From CAHJXF01 sp038254545 (lineage in GTDB: Bacteria; Pseudomonadota; Gammaproteobacteria; Burkholderiales; Burkholderiaceae_D), in contig JBBSGB010000006.1 of assembly GCA_038254545.1 (NCBI GenBank), forward strand, positions 56,105 through 120,104: 64,000 bases of DNA. The letters run 5' to 3'. Positions 25,477-34,869 of the stretch are shown piece after piece (position 1 is the stretch's first letter; every line of letters starts with the position of its first letter). A model generated the notes under the pieces. It searched no databases. It was not told where the DNA came from and saw nothing but the letters and a program-made list of their open reading frames with translations. A program made the translations under genes and the position numbers.

Positions 25477-27498
25477 ATGCCGGCTCGTACCTCCCATCCG
25501 CTGCTGAGCTCGCTTCAGACCGCCGAGAGCGGCAAGGTCGTTTCGGCGGCTGATGCCGTGCGCTTGATCCGCGACGGAGACACGGTCGCGACCGGCGGCT
25601 TCGTCGGCATCGGCTTCGCCGAGGAAATCGCCATCGCGCTGGAGGAATTGTTCCTCTCCACCGAGGAACGTTTCTTCCAAGCCGTCGGCAAGCCGCGCAA
25701 CCTGACCTTGGTCTATGCGGCAGGTCAAGGCGACGGGAAGGACAAGGGGCTCAACCACCTCGGCCACGAAGGGCTGGTGCGCAAAGTGATCGGCGGTCAC
25801 TGGGGGCTCGTGCCGAAAATCCAGAAGCTGGCGATCGCCAATTTGATCGAGGCCTACAACCTGCCGCAAGGCGTGATCACCCACCTCTTCCGGGACATCG
25901 CTGCGCACAAGCCCGGCCACCTCTCGACCGTGGGACTAGGTACCTTTGTCGATCCGCGTTTCGGAGGCGGCAAGCTCAACGCGCGCACGACCGAAGACCT
26001 CGTCACGTTGATGACGATCGACGGCCAGGAGTTTCTCTTCTATCGCGCCTTTCCGATCAACGTCGGCATCATCCGCGGCACCACCGCGGACCCCGATGGC
26101 AACGTCACGATGGAAAAGGAAGCGCTGACCCTGGAGGTGTTGTCGATCGCGATGGCCGCGCACAACTCGGGCGGCATCGTGATCGCCCAAGTCGAGCGGA
26201 TCGCCGAACGCGGCTCCCTCAATCCGCGCCAGGTCAAGGTCCCTGGCATCCTCGTCGATTGTGTCGTCGTCGCCGCACCCGAGCACCACTGGCAGACGTT
26301 CGGCGAGCGCTACAGCCCGGCGTTCGCCGGCGAGATCAGGGTGCCGATGCACGCGATCGCGTCGATGGCGATGAGCGAGCGCAAGATCATTGCGCGCCGC
26401 GCGGCATTAGAGCTCAAGCCGAACAGTGTCGTGAACCTGGGCATCGGCATGCCCGAAGGCATCTCCAGCGTTGCCAATGAGGAAAAGGTCATCGACCTGA
26501 TCACGCTCACCGCCGAGCCCGGCGTCATCGGCGGCATGCCCGCGGGTGGCCTGAACTTCGGTGCTGCCATCAACACGCAGGCCATCATCGACCAGCCGTA
26601 TCAATTCGATTTCTATGATGGCGGCGGTCTCGACGTCACCTTCCTCGGCCTTGCCCAGGCCGACCGCGAAGGCAACCTCAACGTCAGCAAGTTCGGGCCC
26701 AAGCTCGCCGGCGCAGGCGGCTTCATCAACATCAGCCAGAACGCGAAGCGGGCGGTGTTCGTCGGCACGTTCAACGCCGGCCATCTGAAGGTCGCGGTCG
26801 AGAACGGCAAGCTGAAGATATTGGATGAAGGATCGGCGCGCAAATTCGTCCACGAGGTCGAGCACCGCACCTTCAGCGGCAAGTACGCGACCGCGCGCAA
26901 GCAGCCGGTCCTCTACATCACCGAGCGCTGCGTGTTCGCACTTGGCGACGAAGGCCTTGAGCTCGTCGAGATCGCACCCGGTGTGGATCTTGAAAAGGAC
27001 ATCCTCGCGCAGATGGACTTCGCGCCGATCATGCGTCGGCCGCCGCGCCTGATGGACGCGCGTATCTTCCGGCCCGAACCGATGGGCCTGCGCGATGACC
27101 TGTTGTGCCTCCCTCTCGAAGAGCGCTTCAGTTACGACTCGCAGCAGAACCTGTTTTTCATCAATTTCGAGCGGCTGGTCGTGAAGTCACGCGACGACGT
27201 GGAGAAGATCCGCGCGATCGTCGAATCGCGGCTCGCCACGCTCCACAAGAAGGTCTATGCCATCGTCAACTACGAGGGCTTCACGATCGATCCCGATGTC
27301 GTCGATGCCTACGGCGAAATGGTGAAGGAGCTGGTCGATCGCTTCTACTCAGGCGTTACGCGCTACACCACTAGCAGCTTCCTGCGCGTGAAGCTGGGCG
27401 ACGCTCTGCAGAACCGCGACGTCGCACCGCACATCTACGAGAGTGCCGACGAGGCCCGGGTCCACCTGCGCGAGTTGGAGCAGCAGGTCAGCAGCTGA
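25477..27498 (+). CDS. Acyl-CoA:acetate/3-ketoacid CoA-transferase (YdiF-like) with C-terminal extension
   Basis: A class I CoA-transferase of 673 residues. The alpha-like half (GDTVATGGFVGIGFAEEI) and beta-like half (NSVVNLGIGMPEGISSVA) are fused. The active-site Glu lies in LTAEPGVIGGMPAGGLNFG. The region from about 510 onward is an extra domain of about 160 residues, also found alone in the gene just upstream. It would activate a carboxylate with CoA from acetyl-CoA; the true substrate is not evident. The two genes are 7 bases apart and probably cotranscribed. Confidence 0.9.
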   Translation: MPARTSHPLLSSLQTAESGKVVSAADAVRLIRDGDTVATGGFVGIGFAEEIAIALEELFLSTEERFFQAVGKPRNLTLVYAAGQGDGKDKGLNHLGHEGLVRKVIGGHWGLVPKIQKLAIANLIEAYNLPQGVITHLFRDIAAHKPGHLSTVGLGTFVDPRFGGGKLNARTTEDLVTLMTIDGQEFLFYRAFPINVGIIRGTTADPDGNVTMEKEALTLEVLSIAMAAHNSGGIVIAQVERIAERGSLNPRQVKVPGILVDCVVVAAPEHHWQTFGERYSPAFAGEIRVPMHAIASMAMSERKIIARRAALELKPNSVVNLGIGMPEGISSVANEEKVIDLITLTAEPGVIGGMPAGGLNFGAAINTQAIIDQPYQFDFYDGGGLDVTFLGLAQADREGNLNVSKFGPKLAGAGGFINISQNAKRAVFVGTFNAGHLKVAVENGKLKILDEGSARKFVHEVEHRTFSGKYATARKQPVLYITERCVFALGDEGLELVEIAPGVDLEKDILAQMDFAPIMRRPPRLMDARIFRPEPMGLRDDLLCLPLEERFSYDSQQNLFFINFERLVVKSRDDVEKIRAIVESRLATLHKKVYAIVNYEGFTIDPDVVDAYGEMVKELVDRFYSGVTRYTTSSFLRVKLGDALQNRDVAPHIYESADEARVHLRELEQQVSS

Positions 27499-27593
27499 GC
27501 ATACGTCCGGGTGTCATGGGGTCGCTGATGCAGAGCAAGCCTTCGCGCCGCCAGTCGGCCGCGACAGGTATCAGACCGTGCATCGCTGGCGGA

Positions 27594-27938
27594 TCAGGTA
27601 TGCACGAGTATCGATGCGATTCCGGTTGCACACGCGACCAGCGTGACGACAGCCGCCACTGCGATTACGAAGGCAGGCGGCGCGGTCATCCCGTGGCCGC
27701 TCAGCAGGTGACGGCGTCGCCATGCGCCGTAGAAAATGGCGGCGCCCGCCGCGACCAGCAGTGCGAACGCCACCACCGTGAGCGATACCTCCCCGCTGGT
27801 CCAGCCCGAGCGCAACGCCAACAGCGCGTTGGCCAGAACCGCCAGCCCGGTTCGGTTCCACGACAGCGCCGTGCGCTCGACCTGCAGCCCGGCGTCTCGC
27901 GGCCGCGGCGCTGCGGATTCAATACGGGTCGCATTCAT
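27594..27938 (-). CDS. DUF202 family membrane protein
   Basis: A 114-residue inner-membrane protein. The DUF202 signature DAGLQVERTALSWNRTGLA is followed by three hydrophobic segments (VLANALLALRSG, VVAFALLVAAGAAIFYG, VIAVAAVVTLVACATG). The function is unknown. It is the second gene of a two-gene operon with another DUF202 member. Confidence 0.85.
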   Translation of the reverse strand: MNATRIESAAPRPRDAGLQVERTALSWNRTGLAVLANALLALRSGWTSGEVSLTVVAFALLVAAGAAIFYGAWRRRHLLSGHGMTAPPAFVIAVAAVVTLVACATGIASILVHT

Positions 27939-27956
27939 TGCGTGCTCATCGCACGC

Positions 27957-28310
27957 CTACTGCAGCACCAGCAGCAGCGCAATCACCGCCGCGATGGCCA
28001 GCGTGGTTGCGGCAATCAGCGGGATGGCCATGGTGCCCGGAAGCCGGCGTGCGTGGCGCATCGCGATCTCGTTGGCGCGCCAGCGCACATAGGCCATCGC
28101 GCTGAGTACGGCGGCAAGCACACCGAGCGCGACGGCTAATATCACGACCACGATGTGCGGGCCGAGCTTGGTCGAGAACTGGTCGAGCAGAACGCCGCCC
28201 GCCAGCAGCGCGAGCGCCGTTCGGATCCACGCGAGGAACGTACGTTCATTGGCCAGCGAGAACCGGTAGTCCGGCTCTTCGCCCTCGTGACGCCATCGCG
28301 GTTCGCGCAT
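27957..28310 (-). CDS. DUF202 / YidH-like membrane protein
   Basis: A 117-residue protein beginning with a polar stretch and the DUF202 motif RFSLANERTFLAWIRTALAL. It has three predicted membrane helices (LLAGGVLLDQF, VVVILAVALGVLAAVLSAM, LIAATTLAIAAVIALLLVL). It lies 18 bases ahead of the second DUF202 gene; such pairs (YidH/YidG type) are common, with no established role. Confidence 0.87.
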   Translation of the reverse strand: MREPRWRHEGEEPDYRFSLANERTFLAWIRTALALLAGGVLLDQFSTKLGPHIVVVILAVALGVLAAVLSAMAYVRWRANEIAMRHARRLPGTMAIPLIAATTLAIAAVIALLLVLQ

Positions 28311-28489
28311 CCGGTGTTCCTTTCCTTACTGTCGATGTGTCGCACGCATCGTCGGCCCCCACCATCTGCAGGATACCGGGGTTGAGTTGGGCTATCCCTG
28401 CACGGCCAATGTCGCGGCGTTGTTGTCTCCGACGAAGCCCGGTTGCTGGATGCCCGATGCGGGCCGTTATTTTTCTGATCGTGAAGTCG

Positions 28490-30127
28490 TCAACGTCCCT
28501 CGGCTCTATCTTCGCGAATCATGTCGACTGCCTTCTCGGCCATCATCACCGCCGGTCCGTTGGTGTTGCCCGACACCAGGGTGGGCATCACCGAACAGTC
28601 GATCACCCGCAGACCCGCCACGCCATGGACTCGCAATCGCGGATCGACGACCGCCAACGCGTCCACGCCCATGCGACAGGTGCCCGTGGGATGGAAGATG
28701 GTTGCGCCATTGTCGCGGCAGAACTCCAGCAGGTCTGCGTCGCTGGCGGCATTTGGACCAGGGTTGACCTCCTGCTTCACATACGGCCGCATCGCGGCTG
28801 ACGCCGCAATCGCGCGTGCGGCCTTGAGGCCCGCCACGGCGGTGCGTTGGTCGAAGTCGGTCGCGAGGTAGTTGGGCTGCATCTCGGGCGGCTCGAACGG
28901 ATCGGCCGAGCGGATGCGGATATGGCCGCGCGACTCGGGCCGCAACTGGCAGATCGACATCGTGAAGCCGGAGTACGGGTGGACCTTGCCACCGGCCATG
29001 TCCGCCGACAAGGTGGCGACGTGAAACTGGATATCGGGCGTGGCGGCCGCGGCGCTTCCGTCCGCGTTGCGTAGCGCGCGCATGAAGCAGCCGCCCTGGT
29101 TGATTCCGATCGCCAACGGCCCCGAGCGAAACAGCATCCACTGCAGGCCAATCCTGATCTGGCCGAACCAGGAATTGAGTTGGTCGTTGGTGGTGATCGG
29201 CTTCGTGCATTCGTAAGTCAGGCGGATCTGCAGATGATCCTGCAGGTTCTCGCCGACACCGGGCGCATCGACCACGATCGGAATGCCGAGCTGCTCGAGC
29301 AATGCGCGCGGCCCGACACCCGAGAGCTGCAGCAGTTGCGGGGACTGGATCGAGCCGGCCGCGAGCAGCACTTCGGCGCAGCAGCGCGCGCTCTTGATCG
29401 CGCCTTGCTGCCGATACCGCACGCCGACTGCACGCTTGCCCTCGATGATCAGGCCCGCCGCGAACGCGTCGGTCTCGATGCGCAGGTTCGGTCGATGCCG
29501 GGCCGGCGTCAGGTAGGCCTTGGCGGTGCTGCATCGCCAGCCCTTAGCCGTGGTGAGCTGGTAGTAGCCGGCGCCTTCCTGTCGCTCGCCGTTGAAGTCG
29601 TCGGTGCGCGGCACGCCGATCTGCCCTGCACCGGCTATGAAGGCCTCGATCAGTTCGTGCTTCGCGCCGATATTCGAGACCTTCAACGGCCCGTCGCCAC
29701 CGTGGAACCGGCTGGCGCCGCACTGATTTCCCTCGGACTTGACGAAGTACGGCAGCACGTCGTCGTAGCCCCAGCCGGTGTTGCCGAGCGCGGCCCAGTG
29801 GTCGTAGTCTTCACGCTGACCGCGGATGTAGATCAGGCCGTTGATGGCGCTCGATCCGCCGAGCGTCTTGCCACGCGGCCAGTAGATGCGCCGGCCGTTC
29901 ATGTTCGGATCGGGGTCGGTGTGGAAGCACCAGTTGTAGGTCGGGCTCCACATCGTCTTGCCATAGCCGATCGGCAGATGTATCCACAACGACCGATCGG
30001 GCGGCCCGGCTTCGAGCAGCAGCACCCGCGTGCCGGGGTCCTCGCTGAGCCTTGCGGCGAGCACGCAGCCGGCCGAACCGGCGCCCACCACGATGTAGTC
30101 GAACTCTTCTCTGCTCGCTTCGTGCAT
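28490..30127 (-). CDS. GMC-family FAD-dependent alcohol dehydrogenase, candidate isethionate dehydrogenase
   Basis: The 545-residue flavoprotein has N-terminal FAD loop VVGAGSAGCVLAARLSED, GMC signature 1 near WPRGKTLGGSSAINGLIYIRG, signature 2 in AGSIQSPQLLQLSGVGP, and the catalytic His/Asn region FHPTGTCRMG with SGNTNGP. No signal peptide is seen. It resembles choline dehydrogenase-type enzymes. It precedes (on the opposite side, same strand, downstream of) tauABC, and other sulfonate genes follow in the window. A role as an IseJ-type isethionate dehydrogenase making sulfoacetaldehyde is therefore possible, but only by context. Confidence 0.85.
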   Translation of the reverse strand: MHEASREEFDYIVVGAGSAGCVLAARLSEDPGTRVLLLEAGPPDRSLWIHLPIGYGKTMWSPTYNWCFHTDPDPNMNGRRIYWPRGKTLGGSSAINGLIYIRGQREDYDHWAALGNTGWGYDDVLPYFVKSEGNQCGASRFHGGDGPLKVSNIGAKHELIEAFIAGAGQIGVPRTDDFNGERQEGAGYYQLTTAKGWRCSTAKAYLTPARHRPNLRIETDAFAAGLIIEGKRAVGVRYRQQGAIKSARCCAEVLLAAGSIQSPQLLQLSGVGPRALLEQLGIPIVVDAPGVGENLQDHLQIRLTYECTKPITTNDQLNSWFGQIRIGLQWMLFRSGPLAIGINQGGCFMRALRNADGSAAAATPDIQFHVATLSADMAGGKVHPYSGFTMSICQLRPESRGHIRIRSADPFEPPEMQPNYLATDFDQRTAVAGLKAARAIAASAAMRPYVKQEVNPGPNAASDADLLEFCRDNGATIFHPTGTCRMGVDALAVVDPRLRVHGVAGLRVIDCSVMPTLVSGNTNGPAVMMAEKAVDMIREDRAEGR

Positions 30128-30179
30128 CGGTCGTCCGGGGGAATGGCTATCGCACTATCGCAAAAATTACGACGGTACG

Positions 30180-31082
30180 CTAAACCTTCCCCTTCCACGG
30201 CACGAGCACGCGTTCCACATAGCGCATCAACAGGTCGAATCCGAAGGCGAACAGCCCGATGACGATGATGCCCATAATCACCGTGTCGCTCGCCAGGAAC
30301 TCCGCGGCGTTGAGCACCATGAAGCCGAGCCCCCGCGTCGCGGCGACCATTTCGGCTGCCACCAGCGTGGTCCAGCCCACGCCGATGCCGATGCGCATGC
30401 CGGTGAAGATCTCCGGCATCGCCGCCTTCAGGATCACGTGCCAGACGATCTGCAGCCGGCTCGCGCCCATCGCATAGGCGGCATGGATCTGCTCCATCGA
30501 TACCGAACGCACGCCGGCGCGCGCCGAGATCGCCATCGGCGCGAAGATCGCGAGGTAGATGAGGAGGATCTTGGAGAACTCGCCGATGCCGAACCAGATG
30601 ATGACCAGCGGCAGGTAGGCCAGCGGCGGCAGCGGCCGATAGAACTCGATGGGCGCGTCGAAAATTCCGCGCATCACGCGGTTGGTGCCCATCAGGATGC
30701 CGATCGGAATCGCGGTGACGCACGCCAGCAGGAACGCGCCGAACACGCGCGACAAACTCGTCAGGGTGTGCTGCCACAGGGTCGAATTGGCGACCCCTTC
30801 AGAATTTGCAAGCAGGAACTTTCCCCACACGGCTTGGGGAGTCGGCAGGAACAGCGGCTTGACCCAACCCAGGTTGGTGACGATGAACCAGACCGCGATC
30901 AGAACGATCGCCGTGACGATGCTGATCGTGGTGCTGTTGCCCTGCCCGGGCGCCCCATAGACCTCGCCCGGCGTGGTCGCCTTCCTCGCAAAAATGCGCA
31001 TGAACCCGCCGGGTACCGCTGCGGCACCGGAGTGCATTTGAACGGCGACCGCCTGCGCCGATGAAGACTCGAGCTTAGACAT
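30180..31082 (-). CDS. tauC: Taurine/sulfonate ABC transporter permease (TauC/SsuC family)
   Basis: A 300-residue inner-membrane permease with about six hydrophobic spans. The EAA motif region is HVILKAAMPEIFTGMRIGIGVGWTTLVAAEMVA, characteristic of TauC/SsuC. The start at 31082 has an AGGAGGTGG ribosome-binding site inside the end of the ATPase gene, overlapping its stop by 8 bases, so the pair is coupled. The poly-polar N terminus before the first span is longer than usual. Confidence 0.92.
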   Translation of the reverse strand: MSKLESSSAQAVAVQMHSGAAAVPGGFMRIFARKATTPGEVYGAPGQGNSTTISIVTAIVLIAVWFIVTNLGWVKPLFLPTPQAVWGKFLLANSEGVANSTLWQHTLTSLSRVFGAFLLACVTAIPIGILMGTNRVMRGIFDAPIEFYRPLPPLAYLPLVIIWFGIGEFSKILLIYLAIFAPMAISARAGVRSVSMEQIHAAYAMGASRLQIVWHVILKAAMPEIFTGMRIGIGVGWTTLVAAEMVAATRGLGFMVLNAAEFLASDTVIMGIIVIGLFAFGFDLLMRYVERVLVPWKGKV

Positions 31083-31902
31083 GAGCCACCTCCTGGCCGG
31101 CTTCGGCCGCCAGCTCGTCGCCATAGATGATGCCGAGCACCTTCTCGCGCATCTGGATGAAATCGGCGCTCGACTTCACGGCTCGGGCGTCGCGGGATTC
31201 GAGGTAGCGCCGGTTGAAGTCCAGGTCGTAGGTATTGGTGATGCGCCCGGGGCGCGGCGACATGACGATGACGCGGCTGCCCAGAAAGAGCGCCTCTTCG
31301 ACGCTGTGCGTGATGAAGAAGAACATCTTGCCGGTCTTCTGCCAGACATCGAGCAACAGCTCCTGGATGGTTTCCCGCGTGAGCGCATCGAGAGCTGCCA
31401 TCGGCTCATCCATCAACAGGGTCGCAGGATTGCAGGTCAGCGCACGCGCGATGCCCACGCGCTGCTGCATGCCGCCCGAGAGCTGATAGATCATGTGGCC
31501 GTGAAAGTCCTGCAAGCCGACCAGTGCGAGATTGCGTACGGCGATCTCTTTTCGCTTCTGCTTTGCAACGCCCTGGAGCTTTAGTCCGAATTCGGTGTTG
31601 TCCAGCACGTTGAGCCACGGCAGCAGCGCGTGCTTCTGGAAGACGACGCCACGATCGCTTCCCGGGCCAGTGATTTCGCGGCCGCCCAGGAGCAACTTGC
31701 CGCTGGTGGGCGACAGAAAGCCGGCCATCATGTTCAGCAGCGTGGTCTTGCCGCAGCCCGATGCGCCGAGCGCGACGACGAAGTCGCCTTCGTTGATCAT
31801 CAGGTCGATGTTGTCGAGCGCCGGGACGTGCTCGCCCGGCCGACGGCCAGGGAACACGACGCTCACGCCGTTGACTTCTAGTGCCTGTGTCTGCGCTGTC
31901 AT
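31075..31902 (-). CDS. tauB: Taurine/sulfonate ABC transporter ATP-binding protein
   Basis: A 275-residue ATPase with Walker A GASGCGKTTLL, Q-loop VFQKHALLPW, signature LSGGMQQRVGIARAL, Walker B TLLMDEPMAALD and switch His ITHSVEEALFLG, in the TauB/SsuB pattern. Start at 31902 (MTAQTQALEVNGV); earlier in-frame residues are not family-like. It follows tauA with a 40-base gap and overlaps tauC. Confidence 0.93.
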   Translation of the reverse strand: MTAQTQALEVNGVSVVFPGRRPGEHVPALDNIDLMINEGDFVVALGASGCGKTTLLNMMAGFLSPTSGKLLLGGREITGPGSDRGVVFQKHALLPWLNVLDNTEFGLKLQGVAKQKRKEIAVRNLALVGLQDFHGHMIYQLSGGMQQRVGIARALTCNPATLLMDEPMAALDALTRETIQELLLDVWQKTGKMFFFITHSVEEALFLGSRVIVMSPRPGRITNTYDLDFNRRYLESRDARAVKSSADFIQMREKVLGIIYGDELAAEAGQEVAHV

Positions 31903-31942
31903 ATGCGCGCTCCTCGACGACTGGTGACGTGTTTGCGAGCGG

Positions 31943-32989
31943 TTATTTCGCTGCCTGCTGCGCGTACTTCGCGCTGACCGCCGGGCCGTAGTCCGGCAGC
32001 ACATGGTCGATCTGGCGCTGGCTCTTCAGGAACTCCGCGCTCTTCGTCAACGCGCGCAACGCGCCGCCGTCCTTGCCCCCGCCCAGCCATTCGGGTGACG
32101 CCTGCTCCTGCGCAGTTGGATAGACCAGCAGCTTGAGCGCCTCGGCATCGTCCTGCGCCTTGCCGCCGACCAGCTTGGCCATCGCCTTGACCTCGGGCGA
32201 GTCGGCAGTCCACTTCGCGCCGTTCGTCCGGTAGTTTGCATAGGACTGTGCGAGCACCTGCGTGAACTTGTTCATGAAGTCCGCATTCTTTGCCGCCCAG
32301 TCCCTGCTGGCGACGATACCGTCGAAGGTCGGGACGCTCTTCTTGCCGACTTCCTCGGACGTCACGATGGTCTTGCCGGTTTTCTGGATCTCGGTCAGCG
32401 CCGGCGGCCATACGTAGGCCGCGTCGAGATCGCCACGCGCCCACGCCGCCACGATCTGCGGCGGCTTCATGTTGAGCAGTTGCACGTCGCCAGGTTTGAT
32501 GTGCCAGATCTGTTCGAGCGCGACCAGCAAGTGAAAGTGCGATGTAGAGACGAACGGCACAGCCACCTTCTTGCCCTTGAGGTCGGCGGGCGAATTGATG
32601 CCCGACCCGTTGCGCGCAATCAGTGCCTCCGATTTGCCGATGTTGTCGAGGATCCAGAACAACTCGAGGTCGACGCCGCGCGTCACGGCCGCGGCAATCC
32701 CGGTCGAGCCGAGCACGCCGATCGGAACGTCACCCGATGCGAACGCGCTGGTGATGTCGCCGGCCGACGAGAACTGGCGCCAATCGATCTTGTAGCCCGT
32801 GGCCTTCTCGAAACTGCCATTCGCGATCGCCGTCAGGAATGGCCCGACGATCAACTGATAGCCGATCGTGACCGTCTTCTGCTGCGCGAATGCGTTGCGG
32901 GCACCGAGCATCGATGCGCCTGCGACGGAGCCGATCAGCATGCGGGCAGCCGTCAGGTTGAAATCGCGACGTGAGAGATTCAGTTTCAT
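31943..32989 (-). CDS. tauA: Taurine-binding periplasmic protein
   Basis: A 348-residue binding protein of the TauA family. The N terminus NLSRRDFNLTAARMLIGSV contains a twin-arginine-like SRRDF motif before a hydrophobic core and an AFAQ cleavage site. The mature protein shows VTIGYQLIVGPFLTA, the GVLGSTGIAAAVTRGVDLELFWI ligand loop, and ARGDLDAAYVWPPAL. It is the first gene of tauABC. Taurine is the best guess; other C2 sulfonates are possible. Confidence 0.9.
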   Translation of the reverse strand: MKLNLSRRDFNLTAARMLIGSVAGASMLGARNAFAQQKTVTIGYQLIVGPFLTAIANGSFEKATGYKIDWRQFSSAGDITSAFASGDVPIGVLGSTGIAAAVTRGVDLELFWILDNIGKSEALIARNGSGINSPADLKGKKVAVPFVSTSHFHLLVALEQIWHIKPGDVQLLNMKPPQIVAAWARGDLDAAYVWPPALTEIQKTGKTIVTSEEVGKKSVPTFDGIVASRDWAAKNADFMNKFTQVLAQSYANYRTNGAKWTADSPEVKAMAKLVGGKAQDDAEALKLLVYPTAQEQASPEWLGGGKDGGALRALTKSAEFLKSQRQIDHVLPDYGPAVSAKYAQQAAK

Positions 32990-33200
32990 GGCGGACCTCG
33001 GGTTGGATGTTCAGGTTGATATTCGGGCTGTGAAACGAGTCGGTCGAGCACGCGACGCCATTCGGCGATGCGAACTGTGCCCGCGACATCGCGCGTACGA
33101 AAGGGCCAGCCTCCCGCGTCGCATGGAGCCAGCGTGTCGGGATTTACCCTTGCCGCTCCGAACCGGATTCAGGCTCCTCGCTCGGCGTTCCTCCTCGACG

Positions 33201-34736
33201 TCAATGGACGGCGGGCGTCGGCACTCGAGTTTCGCCGCGCGCTTGCGCCAGTTCGTCGACAGCCAGGCCGAGGGCGCGGATACCGGCCGGGATCTGAGTC
33301 GCTGCGATCGACGACAAGCGCAGCCGGAAGAATGGGCAGGGATACGGCGGCTTCGCAAAGAACACTTCGCCGGACTCGATCAAGACCCCGTGACTGCGCG
33401 CCATCAGGGACAGTTCGGCTGCGTCCACCCATGCGGGCGCACGGACCCAGATCGACGCTCCGCCTTGCGGCAGCACGAAGTCGAAATCCGGCAGGTATTC
33501 GCGTAGCGCCTGGGCTGCCAGCGCCAGGCGTTCCTGCATCGCCTGGTTGACGCGCCGCGCGTGCGACTCGTGATGGCCGAGCGCCAGGAACAGCGCATAC
33601 GCGTGCTGCAGGAAGGCGCTCGGATGGCGCACCATCGCGTGCCGGATGGCGCGCAGCTCCCTGATCAAAGCCCGCGGCGCGACGATGTAGCCGAGTCGCA
33701 AAGCCGGCGACAGGCTCTTCGATACCGAGCCGACGTAGATCACGCGACCGCTCTTGTCCATGCTCTTGAGCGCGGGCATCGGCGCGCCCGAATACAAATT
33801 CTCGGCCTCGTAGTCGTCTTCGATGATCACGAAATCATCGATCTCGGCTTGACGCAGCAGGCGTTGGCGGCGCTCCAGGCTGAGCGTGACAGTCGTCGGG
33901 CTCTGGTGCGATGGCGTGACGAAAAGATAATCGATCGCGGGCAGCCCATCGAGCACCAGACCTTCATCGTCCACCGCGACCGCGACCCACTGCGGCTTGC
34001 GCAGCGAAAAGCTGGTGCGCGCATGCGGATGGCCCGGCTCTTCGAGACCCACGCGCGTGCCGACGTCGAACAGCGCATCGGCCAGCAGGTAGTAGGCATG
34101 TTGCGCGCCGACCGTGACCATGATCTCTTCCTTGAGCGCGAACACGCCGCGCTTGGGCAACAAGCGCGTGCGTACCTGCTCGATCAGATCGGGTACGTCG
34201 TCGGTCTCGAAGTCGGGCGTCCAGTGCGGCAGCTGCGACCGCGCCAGGCTGCGCGCGCAGCATTCGCGAAAATCCCCAGTGGGAAACAACTGCGGATCGT
34301 AGGTGCCGTAGATGAACGGATACGGATAGGCGCGCCACCGATCGGGTTTGGACAAGGTCGGCTGGTCGGTCAACGAGCGCAGCACACGCGTCGACCATGT
34401 CGGGGGTCGGCCGGACGCGCCGTCTTGTCCCGCCAAAGGCTCGACCAGCGCTGCTGAAAGCGGACGCGCGTTCGGCGCGACGAACACGCCGCTGCGTGGA
34501 CGCGCCTCGAGAAAGCCTTCGTCCATCAATTGCAGGTAGGCGGCCGTGACCGTGTTCCGGCTCAGCCCGAGCAGGCCGGCCAGCTCGCGCGATGACGGCA
34601 GCGGCGCTCCGTCGCCGAGCCGGCCTTCGAGGATGGCCTGCACGACCGCGAGTCGCAATCGTCCCTGCAGCGGCAGCGCTGGCTGGTCGGGCAGCTGGAA
34701 TAGCTGAGCCCACTGGAACGATCGCGGGTTGGTCAT
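33201..34736 (-). CDS. tauR: MocR-type transcriptional regulator (GntR domain fused to aminotransferase domain), probable TauR
   Basis: The 511-residue protein has an N-terminal GntR winged helix (LPSSRELAGLLGLSRNTVTAAYLQLMDEGF, residues about 45-75) joined to a fold-type I aminotransferase domain. The PLP lysine is in YVGSVSKSLSPALRLGYI. TauR of Rhodobacter, which activates taurine genes, belongs to this subfamily. The gene lies between tauABC and the divergent tauXY pair, which supports the assignment. PdxR or GabR roles are the alternatives, but no vitamin B6 or GABA genes are near. Confidence 0.82.
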   Translation of the reverse strand: MTNPRSFQWAQLFQLPDQPALPLQGRLRLAVVQAILEGRLGDGAPLPSSRELAGLLGLSRNTVTAAYLQLMDEGFLEARPRSGVFVAPNARPLSAALVEPLAGQDGASGRPPTWSTRVLRSLTDQPTLSKPDRWRAYPYPFIYGTYDPQLFPTGDFRECCARSLARSQLPHWTPDFETDDVPDLIEQVRTRLLPKRGVFALKEEIMVTVGAQHAYYLLADALFDVGTRVGLEEPGHPHARTSFSLRKPQWVAVAVDDEGLVLDGLPAIDYLFVTPSHQSPTTVTLSLERRQRLLRQAEIDDFVIIEDDYEAENLYSGAPMPALKSMDKSGRVIYVGSVSKSLSPALRLGYIVAPRALIRELRAIRHAMVRHPSAFLQHAYALFLALGHHESHARRVNQAMQERLALAAQALREYLPDFDFVLPQGGASIWVRAPAWVDAAELSLMARSHGVLIESGEVFFAKPPYPCPFFRLRLSSIAATQIPAGIRALGLAVDELAQARGETRVPTPAVH

Positions 34737-34743
34737 GCTGCTT

Positions 34744-34802
34744 GCCAGTCTACGCCGGGCGAGAGGGCACTGGCACGAGCGAATCCGCGCATCTGGCCCT
34801 AT
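34744..34802. promoter_or_regulatory. Candidate TauR binding region between tauR and tauX
   Basis: The 133-base divergent gap holds two direct repeats starting CTGG (34770 and 34793, 23 bases apart; the second reads CTGGCCCTAT) and one inverted copy (GCCAG at 34744). From memory, Rhodobacter TauR recognises repeats like CTGGACYTAA; the second copy matches at 8 of 10 places. Weak, by eye. Confidence 0.35.
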
Positions 34803-34869
34803 CGCCGCGTCGTGACATTCTTTACGCTGATCGACATCGAATCACATCGCTGTTCTGCAGGAGTCCATC

